From: JABDNZ01 sp964407425
Lineage (GTDB): Bacteria > Gemmatimonadota > Gemmatimonadetes > Longimicrobiales > Gaopeijiaceae
Length of the DNA stretch: 18,548 nucleotides
Assembly (NCBI GenBank): GCA_964407425.1
Contig: CAYOVN010000059.1
Location: 1 to 18,548 of the forward strand
Reading direction: 5' to 3'
Part shown: in pieces, positions 1-7,500 of the stretch
Layout: each line of letters begins with the position of its first letter
Position numbering within the stretch: position 1 is the first letter of the stretch
Made by a program: the position numbers and the translations under genes
Notes under the pieces: generated by a model
The model's input: the letters and a program-made list of their open reading frames with translations, nothing else
The model's database searches: none
What the model was told of the DNA's origin: nothing

Positions 1-1
1 G

Positions 2-103
2 GCCATCACCATGGGTGGAGCCGCCGTCGGAACCAGCCCTTACACCAGCATTGTGAGTGCCAGCCCAGCTCCACCCACCGAACCCCACCCCCATGTCCTC
101 TAG
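2..103 (+). CDS. 3' end of an unidentified upstream gene (partial)
   Basis: Reading frame 2 is open from the window edge to a TAG at 101-103. Of the three forward frames it has the strongest preference for G/C at third codon positions, as expected of a coding frame in this genome. It would encode a C-terminal tail rich in Pro, Ala, Ser and Thr with no recognisable motif. Its stop lies 11 bases inside the FHA gene if that gene starts at 93, so the two would be translationally coupled. The first frame is also open here and the third ends at 54-56, so the frame choice is an inference from base composition. The function cannot be inferred. Confidence 0.4.
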   Translation, partial: AITMGGAAVGTSPYTSIVSASPAPPTEPHPHVL

Positions 104-626
104 ACGCCCCTCCCGCATCTTGCTACCAGGCGGCCCCCCACCCCCGGAAAAGCGTAAGCTTAAGGATTGGCTTCGCCGGATCATGGGAAAAGAAGAGCCG
201 GTAGAGCCGGAACGGATAGTGGAGGTTCTGGAAGAGGAGAAAGCTCCGGACCTGGGACAGATCCAGGAAGATCTCTTACACAGGGCAACCGTCCAGCTTT
301 TGCCAGGACGGTTGGAGCCTCTCATTCCCGAGGTGATTCAGCAGGAGATTCGGTTTCAGGGGACCCCGGGAGCCGAACACGAAATCACACTTGGATGGGA
401 ACTGGGAGATCCGCCCCATCACGTTACCTTGGACCACCCCTCCATCCAGCCATTACATGCGAAGATGACCTTTCAGTTCGGGAGTTGGATGATCGAAAGC
501 CTTGCCCCCCAAGACCCGGTTGAGATCAACGGGACACCCGTACCGAGCGCGAGCGGTCCCTACCTTCTCGCAAGCGGGGATCAGATCCGTATTGGGGATG
601 CCCTTTTCCGGTTTCACCTGCCATGA
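93..626 (+). CDS. FHA-domain protein with degenerate phosphothreonine pocket
   Basis: This predicted cytoplasmic protein of 177 residues has a basic and acidic, Pro-rich N-terminal half (1-90) and a C-terminal forkhead-associated fold (about 95-177). Visible FHA features are the LG strand at 100-101, the H122-A-K segment, the conserved N146-G147 turn and a closing Gly-Asp-x-Ile-x-Ile-Gly strand (162-168). FHA domains normally bind phosphothreonine peptides through an Arg after the first Gly and a Ser four residues before the His. Here these positions are W102 and Q119, so classical phosphopeptide binding is doubtful. ATG 93 is preferred; an in-frame GTG at 57 would add 12 Pro-rich residues. 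No good ribosome site precedes either, which fits coupling to the upstream gene. The stop overlaps the phosphatase start as ATGA (623-626). Context implies a role as scaffold or substrate of the neighbouring kinase; that is inference. Confidence 0.8.
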   Translation: MSSRRPSRILLPGGPPPPEKRKLKDWLRRIMGKEEPVEPERIVEVLEEEKAPDLGQIQEDLLHRATVQLLPGRLEPLIPEVIQQEIRFQGTPGAEHEITLGWELGDPPHHVTLDHPSIQPLHAKMTFQFGSWMIESLAPQDPVEINGTPVPSASGPYLLASGDQIRIGDALFRFHLP

Positions 627-1591
627 CCGAAACGTTCGGACCCTTTCTCTTCGGGGAAAAAACCCATGAGGGGCCCCGGGAAGTCAACCAGGATACGGTC
701 CTTTCCATTCGGCTCCCGGACGAGCGTTGGCTCCTGGCAGTGGCCGATGGAATGGGAGGCCTGGAAGAGGGTGGGCTGGCCAGCCAGGCGGCCCTTGGGG
801 CTCTGTACCAGAGCTTGTCAAAGGGTGCGGACCTGTTAACGGCCGCCAACGATGCGAACCAAGCTGTGCTAACGGCGGCCGAAGGCCGGGTCATGGGTAC
901 GACCCTGGTCGCGGCCCTGATCGACGGAACCCGGGCGGAGGTCATCAATGTGGGGGACAGTCGGGCCTACTGTTCAGACTCTCTGGGACTGATTCAGATC
1001 ACCCGGGACCACACCATGGCGGCCGAGGCGGCCCAGGATGTGAGTGTCCTGACTGATGAGTTGGAAACGGGCCCATCTCGTTGGGCTGGAGCCCTCGCCC
1101 GTTATCTGGGAGCGGAAGACAAGGTCAAAGTGGATCGGTTCGGTCCCATCGAACTGATGGAGGACGGCTGGCTTCTTTTGTGTAGCGATGGACTTCACGG
1201 GGTAATGGCGGAAAAAGAGTTGGGTTCCTTTTTCCAGGGACAGACTGATGCGCAAAAAGCCGCCAACGGTTTGGTGGAACAGGCCCTGGAAAGGAACACC
1301 GGGGACAACATTTCTGCGGTAGTCGCCCATTGGCCTGAGCTATTGGCCGCCCCGATTTCAAAAACTGTCCCCAAGTCCCGCGCCAAGCATCGGCCCAAGG
1401 CCCAATCCAAATCCTCCAGGACCCCCCACTCCCGTTCAAAGGGAAGGAAGGTGAACATCTTCCTAGGGAGTTCCCGGTCCAAACCACTGAAAAGGATCAT
1501 TTCTTTAGCATTTAAGGTATTTTTGATTGTTATTCCGTTGGTGCTCATATTGGCATTTCTTTTTGACCGGTTTTTACCCGCTTCGCCCTGA
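623..1591 (+). CDS. PP2C-family (PPM) Ser/Thr protein phosphatase, membrane-anchored
   Basis: This 322-residue protein should remove phosphate from phospho-Ser/Thr proteins, most likely the adjacent kinase and its targets. The metal-binding aspartates are in place: N22-Q-D24, the A41-D-G-M-G-G motif (D42), S188-D-G (D189) and G227-D-N (D228). The VINVGDSRAY strand (107-116) is also typical of the family. The catalytic domain ends near 240. A linker of about 45 residues rich in Lys, Arg and Ser follows, then a single hydrophobic helix (about 293-315). The enzyme is therefore probably held on the cytoplasmic face by a C-terminal tail anchor. Stp/PrpC-type stand-alone enzymes are usually about 240-250 residues without this tail. 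The gene overlaps the FHA gene by four bases and ends three bases before the kinase ATG, so the three genes form one transcription unit. Confidence 0.93.
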   Translation: MTETFGPFLFGEKTHEGPREVNQDTVLSIRLPDERWLLAVADGMGGLEEGGLASQAALGALYQSLSKGADLLTAANDANQAVLTAAEGRVMGTTLVAALIDGTRAEVINVGDSRAYCSDSLGLIQITRDHTMAAEAAQDVSVLTDELETGPSRWAGALARYLGAEDKVKVDRFGPIELMEDGWLLLCSDGLHGVMAEKELGSFFQGQTDAQKAANGLVEQALERNTGDNISAVVAHWPELLAAPISKTVPKSRAKHRPKAQSKSSRTPHSRSKGRKVNIFLGSSRSKPLKRIISLAFKVFLIVIPLVLILAFLFDRFLPASP

Positions 1592-1594
1592 CGA

Positions 1595-4501
1595 ATGAAA
1601 GATCCAGAGCTACTTAAAGAGGCTGTAGAGGCCTTGGGAGGAGAGTTCGAGCTGATACGAAAGCTCGGACAGGGCGCCACGTCTGTGGTGTACCTCCTGC
1701 GCGACCATGCCTTGGATCGGGACGTGGCGATGAAGGTCATCAGGGCTACGTTCGCCGGGGACGATGAAGCCATTGCTCGGCTCCAGCGGGAAGCTCACCT
1801 GGTGGCCCAGCTCGCCCACCCGAATATCGTCAAACTCTACGGAACTCATCGCCTCACGGACGGTAGCTTCGCCCTGTTCATGGAGCATGTGCCAGGACGG
1901 AATCTGAAGGAGATTCTGAGGGCGGAGGGAGCATTCTCAGTCCAGAGAGCGATGCGAGTTCTCACCGACGTAGCCTCAGCGCTCGCCTATGCACATCGCC
2001 GCCGGATCGTGCACCGTGATGTAAAGCCGGAGAACATCTACATCGACGAGGAGGTGGGGGCGGCCCGGCTGGCTGATTTCGGCGTGGCCCGGCCCTGGGA
2101 CCAGGATGCACGCCTCACCCTTCCTGGGGCTTCGTTGGGAACACCGGCATACATGTCGCCCGAACAAATCGACGGCATGGAGGTGGACGGGCGGAGCGAC
2201 GTTTACAGCCTGGGCCTGGTCGGCTACGAACTCCTCCTGGGCAGCCACCCCTGGGAAGGGGAAAACGTTTTCACGATCATCTACCGTCAGAAGAACGACC
2301 ACCTGGACGTAGAGGCATTGGGCTTGGGTGGAAACTCAGCCCTGGGCAGGACTCTAGAAGGGGCACTGGAAAAGGACCCGTCCAAACGCCTCGAGTCGGC
2401 CACAGTGTTCCTGGAACGGCTTACAGACGAGGATGGAGCCGCCCTACCCACCGCCCCGGCCATGGTTCAAGAGCCGGCTGAGGAGGGGGTCGGGGAGGAA
2501 CTGGCCCCCGTTGACTGGGGTGCGGTCGAAGCTACTCCCGAGGATGCCGGACCCGTCCCCTTTTCGCCATCAGGGGATCCGGATGAGGACGAAAGCAGCG
2601 ACCTCGCCGTATTGGGAGCCCGACCGAAAAACCTGAGAAGGCCCTGGTACCTTGCTATTGGGGGCCTGGCGATTATCGCCATTTATGCACTCTATAGCTG
2701 GGAGCCCTGGGGTGATTCGACCATGGATCCGGGAGTCTTCATCCCTATCTCCCAGCCTCCGACCGCAATAGGTGAGGCAACCCCTTCTCCGATTGAAAAC
2801 TCCAACTCCCCGACCGGCCTCCTACCGGCCCGGGATTCCATCTATCGGGGAGATGTTGGTGCGATGATGCCTCTGGAGGTTCTAGCCATGGGGCCTGGAG
2901 GAGTACCCATGGCCGACACAACGGTGGTTTTCCGAGTGGTGGAAGGGAATGGAGTCCTCGAGACAGAGGAAAGCGTGACGGATGAGAACGGCCTGGCTCA
3001 GGCCACCTTGAGGCTTCCGAACCGCCCTGGGAACATGATCGTTCTCGCCCAGATCCTCGATTCGGACACCCTCAGAACACTCCTCGCCGTCACTGCTGAA
3101 ACCGGCGCCCCCCAAAGGGTGCTTTCGATTCTTGGGGACGGCCAGGCCGGCAGCCCCGGGCAGACCCTCGACGAACTGGTAGGCGTCAGGGTGGTGGACG
3201 GCTTCGGCAACGTGGTCCCGGGGGTGGATGTTCGTTTTCAGGTGCTTCAGGGGGCAGGCCAAATCCGCCCGTCCTCCAGTCAGACGGACGATCAGGGACG
3301 GGCTTTCGCTCGGTGGACCCTCGGGAGTAGCGGTGGGACGCAGATGGTCGCGGCTGTGGTGCCCGGAGTGGAAAACGACCTCCTCACTTTCCAGGCTACA
3401 GCCCAGGCGGCGGCGACCCCGGACCCGGAACCGTCCCCCGCGGCCGAACCCGAGAACCCTGGAACACCCCGAACGGGCCCGGTCACGGTGATCTCGAAGA
3501 CCTTTGCAATCGGTGGGAGCCAGGTGTGTCATCTGGCCAATGGCGTCGCTGTTTGCCGGGGGGCTAATGATCGCGGACAGGCGGGAGACCGGTCCCTAAC
3601 CGGCCTCGCCAGTTTGAGCGCCGGAATCGCTCATGCCTGTGGTTTGGATGCGATGGGTCGAGCGTTCTGTTGGGGCTCGAACGACTCAGGCCAGCTCGGT
3701 GATGGGTCCACCACTGATCGGCGCCCGGCAGCCGCAGTCGACTCTGAGACCCGGTTCTCCCTTCTCGCAGGAGGTCTCTCACACACCTGTGGTCTGGGTG
3801 CGGGAGGGCAAGCAAGCTGTTGGGGCCGGAGTTTAAACGGGCAGTTGGGCACCGGGAGAAGACAGGACGAACGGCGGCCGGTAGCGGTATCAGGCGAAAC
3901 ATCCTTTCAGGAACTGATCGCCGGCTGGAACCACACCTGTGGCTTGAGTTCCGGCGGAAGGCTTTCGTGCTGGGGGGCCAACTCGGAGGGTCAAATCGGT
4001 GATGGTTCCCAGGTCGACCGCCTTGCCCCCACCAGAGTATCGGGGTCCTTCCGGGGCGTTGCTGCTGGGGCTGGGCACACCTGTGGAATCAGTGGATCGG
4101 AGGTCCGGTGTTGGGGGGACAACCGCTTCGGCCAGCTCGGCGATGGGACCAGTGAGGACCACGCGTCTCCAACCGTAGTCTCGGGGCTCCCTGGATCGGC
4201 CATAGCCGTGACGGCGGGCGCGGTTCACAGTTGCGCCCTTCTCTCCGATCGGACGGCCTATTGCTGGGGCCAAAACCTCCACGGCCAACTCGGGGATGGG
4301 ACTGTCGAGAACCGATCCGAACCAGTGGCCGTGGCCGGTGGCCTGGAGTTTGTTTCTCTCCACGCAGGTGGAGGCGTAACATGCGGGTTCACTCGGGGCG
4401 GCGCAGAATATTGCTGGGGCCTGAACCAAAGCAGCCAGCTGGGCGATGGAACCCGAACCAACCGGTCCGTTCCTACCCGCGTCGGGGGTAACCGGCCCTA
4501 G
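1595..4501 (+). CDS. Transmembrane Ser/Thr protein kinase with Ig-like and RCC1-repeat ectodomain
   Basis: This 968-residue protein has an N-terminal PknB/Hanks-type kinase domain (about 18-275). It has a Gly loop G25-Q-G-A-T-S, ATP-binding K47, helix-C E67, catalytic loop H140-R-D142 with K144 and N147, D161-F-G, and S188-P-E in place of APE. All catalytic residues are present, so it should be active. An acidic, Pro-rich juxtamembrane linker (280-345) leads to one membrane helix (350-369). Outside the membrane are two Ig-like modules of Big-1/invasin type (about 418-500 and 507-605), an Ala/Pro/Glu linker (about 601-628), and seven RCC1-type repeats (637-968) forming a predicted propeller. 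Most repeats carry a Cys-Gly...Cys-Trp-Gly pair and Gly-Gln-Leu-Gly-Asp-Gly. PknB-type kinases usually sense the wall through PASTA domains; the propeller here suggests another ligand (inference). No Shine-Dalgarno is visible, so it probably depends on coupling to the phosphatase. Its TAG stop is shared with the convergent gene. Confidence 0.95.
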   Translation: MKDPELLKEAVEALGGEFELIRKLGQGATSVVYLLRDHALDRDVAMKVIRATFAGDDEAIARLQREAHLVAQLAHPNIVKLYGTHRLTDGSFALFMEHVPGRNLKEILRAEGAFSVQRAMRVLTDVASALAYAHRRRIVHRDVKPENIYIDEEVGAARLADFGVARPWDQDARLTLPGASLGTPAYMSPEQIDGMEVDGRSDVYSLGLVGYELLLGSHPWEGENVFTIIYRQKNDHLDVEALGLGGNSALGRTLEGALEKDPSKRLESATVFLERLTDEDGAALPTAPAMVQEPAEEGVGEELAPVDWGAVEATPEDAGPVPFSPSGDPDEDESSDLAVLGARPKNLRRPWYLAIGGLAIIAIYALYSWEPWGDSTMDPGVFIPISQPPTAIGEATPSPIENSNSPTGLLPARDSIYRGDVGAMMPLEVLAMGPGGVPMADTTVVFRVVEGNGVLETEESVTDENGLAQATLRLPNRPGNMIVLAQILDSDTLRTLLAVTAETGAPQRVLSILGDGQAGSPGQTLDELVGVRVVDGFGNVVPGVDVRFQVLQGAGQIRPSSSQTDDQGRAFARWTLGSSGGTQMVAAVVPGVENDLLTFQATAQAAATPDPEPSPAAEPENPGTPRTGPVTVISKTFAIGGSQVCHLANGVAVCRGANDRGQAGDRSLTGLASLSAGIAHACGLDAMGRAFCWGSNDSGQLGDGSTTDRRPAAAVDSETRFSLLAGGLSHTCGLGAGGQASCWGRSLNGQLGTGRRQDERRPVAVSGETSFQELIAGWNHTCGLSSGGRLSCWGANSEGQIGDGSQVDRLAPTRVSGSFRGVAAGAGHTCGISGSEVRCWGDNRFGQLGDGTSEDHASPTVVSGLPGSAIAVTAGAVHSCALLSDRTAYCWGQNLHGQLGDGTVENRSEPVAVAGGLEFVSLHAGGGVTCGFTRGGAEYCWGLNQSSQLGDGTRTNRSVPTRVGGNRP
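2846..3409 (+). other. Two tandem Big-1-type Ig-like domains within the kinase
   Basis: Residues 418-500 and 507-605 of the kinase each show a Big-1 pattern: hydrophobic strand, a Val/Pro-rich 'D-x-x-V-x-F-x-V' strand, a Gly-x-Gly turn, then 'T-D-x-x-G-x-A' followed by an alternating strand. They probably act as stalks that place the RCC1 propeller away from the membrane. The family assignment rests on pattern only. Confidence 0.65.
3503..4498 (+). repeat. Seven RCC1-type repeats (kinase C-terminal propeller)
   Basis: Seven protein-level repeats of about 45-50 residues fill the C-terminal third of the kinase. The consensus is 'H-T-C-G-L-x(6)-C-W-G-x-N-x-x-G-Q-L-G-D-G-T'. The first repeat is the most diverged (C645, C654, no Trp) and the third has Gly-Thr-Gly in place of Gly-Asp-Gly. 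Seven repeats is the number needed to close a seven-bladed RCC1 propeller. At DNA level the repeats share only short stretches such as ctgttggggc, so they are not recent duplications. Confidence 0.85.
4498..4501. other. CTAG: overlapping stop codons of two convergent genes
   Basis: The plus-strand kinase ends with TAG at 4499-4501 and the minus-strand ligase/acetyltransferase ends with TAG read from 4500-4498. The palindrome CTAG serves as both stops. No hairpin with a T-run is visible around it in either direction, so the two transcripts probably run into each other's coding region. Confidence 0.95.
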
Positions 4502-7500
4502 GCGTCTCCCCCGGAATCCAGAAATCGGACCAGACCACCCCACTCTTCATCCAGCATGAATCCGTGAGCCTTCAGAAAAGGCCTGGAGATGAAGTGCGTG
4601 TTGATCGTCTTTACTCCCAGGGATTGCATCCGAAGGCCGAAGTCCTCCAATAGCTCCCCACCCAGTCCGTTCCCCCGGAGGGAAGCCGATATGACCAGGC
4701 CATCCATATGGGCGACTTGCGGCTCGGGAATCTTGTAACAAATCCCCCCCACGATCCGCTCCTCGCCGTCAATGGCCAGGAGGTACGAAGACTGATCGGA
4801 GAGACTCAGAGGCATTCCTGAGTCCAGGTACAATCGGTAGAGCTGTCCGATCTCCGCAGGATCGATAGGCTCCCTTACCGTGTATTCTTCTTCCCTGTTG
4901 TCACTCACCTCCGACCTCACGACCACCTTGCCCCGTTCCTGGTCTCCTACCGCCATCACATCCACCGGCCGGACCCGCTTCCCTGCCGGGAACACCATGT
5001 GGCTAAAGACCAGACGGTCAGCTTCCACATCCAGCGTCGCCTGAAGTTCGGACAACTCAATCATGTGGGTGGGACGGTGGGTGGGGTTCCTGAACATGCG
5101 GGTCAACAACCGACCGAACGCCGCCAGGGTCTCGGCTCCTGAGTCCGCAAAGTATGTGTTCTTGTAGAGAGTGTACCGTCCCGAATCACCGAAGGCTTCC
5201 AGCCGATATAAACGGTGGAGTTCACTGATCTGACGTTCCCTGGCCCGGGGTGTGGCCCTGGGGTTCGACCGTTCCCATTCATGGTAACGCTCCACTGCAC
5301 ACTGCAGAGGCAGGGGCACTCGATACTCATGTTCTAGGTGCTTCAAATACTCCTGGAGCTTCTCCTCAAGCTCCCAGCCCGGATCAGGCTCCGGGACCCC
5401 TGATTTGGCCACATGGTCGCTTAGGTCCTGGAGGAACTCCCTCCCGTGTTCCACTCCCAGGGCTTCCACGGCGGCGTCGAATACCCAGCATATATCCAGG
5501 TCATTTCGGGTCTGAGGGTAGTAGCTGATAGTGGGAAAGTAGAAGCTCTTGAGCATGGGCCCGACGAGAGACATCGGTCCGTCGTAGGGCTTCATATCTG
5601 CGAGGGTCAGGATAGTCCCCCCGGCCCGGAAGTCGGGCGCCGGCACCATCACGTTGCCCGGGGAGATGGGGCCCGGCACGATACGTCCGTCGCTCATTTC
5701 CCAGCCGAGGAAGAAGGCTGCCATTCCCCTGACGAAGAGATTCCTCCAATGCCGACGGGTCGGATGGAATTCGACGAAACCTTCTCCGCTCAACTCCCGC
5801 ACCCTTTCCCATACCGTGAGGTCGTTCACCAGAGCCATTGAAAAGGCCCTCAGGTCCGGGCGATAACAACCCAACTGCCGCACCACCGGGGGACGATCGG
5901 CACGTCCTCCCAGAGCCAGCATCCAATAGGTGGTTTCGAGTACACTCGCCTCTTCCCGGTCCGTAGCCGTACCCAGAAGTAGGTCGTAGTGCTTGCCCCC
6001 ACGGGTGTTCACACTCATCCGATATACCCGGTTCTCCAGGAAGGAGAACACCTGGGCGATCCAGATCCCGTTCGGGGGGATATCGGTGACCTCCACCCCC
6101 CTGTCCTCATAGGCCAGCATAAGGGACTGTTTGAGGAATGTGGTGCCGACCAATGCCTCTTCCAGGGTTTTGATCTCTTCCTTTGTCATCCGGTCCTGGA
6201 AGACGATCTTCCCCTGCCACCGATTCGGCTCGTTGTCCGGGGTGGTTTCCTGCAAATAGTCCTCGAACCAAGCCACCATCCTGGCCAGATGGCCTTCGGC
6301 CTTCTCCGACAGTTCCGGATCCAGATCGTGCAAGACCCAGCTCACCAGCTCAGCCCTGACTTGTGGGTAAAAGATCGGGTGATTGTGAACAAAGCTCTCC
6401 AGAAGGGAAAAAATCCCGTCCATCTGATCCCGAAGGGCCGCGGAGGCGGGCCAGACCAGCTGGCGCCGATACCGGAGAAGTCTCATCCGAAGAGCATCGA
6501 GCCTGAAGCGCTCGATCTTGGCATTCCCGATATCCTCAATGCTCTTTTCCGAGAGGAAAGGAAGCCCGGAGAGAAGGAAAGAAGGGAGTTCCTGAGAATA
6601 GTCCGGAACGGGGCCCACAAGCAGGAAGATCTGGTAGGCCAGTGCCCGAACCTCGAAGTCTGGATGCCTCGCAAGGGCCTCCAGCCTTCTGTGAATGGCC
6701 CGGCTCAGTCTCAGGCTGGCCCCCTTCAGCATCCCCTCCAACGTCCGAACGGATTCCAGGGCATCTTCCGACGGTGAAAAAAGAGCTACGGTACACAAGC
6801 GGTTCACCTCGACCAGGGCCGGGTCACGGATTGCCGTCGGGGTAACGGTCACAGCAGGGGTGTAGTCGCCCTCTTTTCTCCAGGGGAGGAGGACCTGAGG
6901 AGAGACCTTCTTGAGGGGAAGATCCCAGCCCTCTTTGCAGGGACAGAAAGCAATGAGAGATGGATTGGCCAACCAGAGCATCGGCTGCCGGGCAAACTGG
7001 CCCAGGTCAACCAGATCCCCTTCCACCTCGTATTCCAGATCCCCGATCTGGAGATAGCCGCTCTCCGCCTTCCTGATCACCGAAAGGAACCGCTGGGCCC
7101 GACGATTGAGGAGGCCTTCTTCGTGGGCTAGGATTTCAGTTTCCAGGATCCCAAGATCTCTGAAGAACCACCGGGGAATTCGGACTCGGATCTCACCAAC
7201 CTCCAACTCCACATAGTCCCTCTCGTAGAGCCGATCGATGGTCTCCCTGAAGTTCTCCTCGATGGTTTTCCGCTGGAACGAGCCCTTGGGTGTAAGCTCT
7301 CCCCGATCCCTCTCGAAATCCCGAGGGAGCACTGTGAAGTTCACCACCCGCTCGTAGGGGGCCAGCCCCTGATTGGCCGTAGACACAATCTGCTGGAAGT
7401 ACTCGGCCGTCTGCTCCGAGGTTGGCCCCTCCTTCAGGACGGGATCGTCCAGGTCGGGAACGATGAGGAGCACGTTGTACTCCCTTCCATCCCCAACCAG

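Noticed and set aside
3503..4498. DNA-level tandem repeat array
   Set aside because: The periodicity comes from RCC1 protein repeats; nucleotide identity between units is limited to short motifs.
5989..6777. A 262-codon open frame on the plus strand opposite the giant ligase gene
   Set aside because: It lies entirely antisense to a strongly conserved coding frame, has no domain or ribosome site, and arises from codon bias on the other strand. The same holds for a similar frame at 7525-8304.
7255..7300. Possible loss of the A10 catalytic lysine in the acyl-CoA ligase domain
   Set aside because: The segment reads T-P-K605-G-S-F-Q-R-K. In some related ligases the lysine sits in a similar K-G-x-x-x-R-K context, so K605 can serve and loss is not supported.
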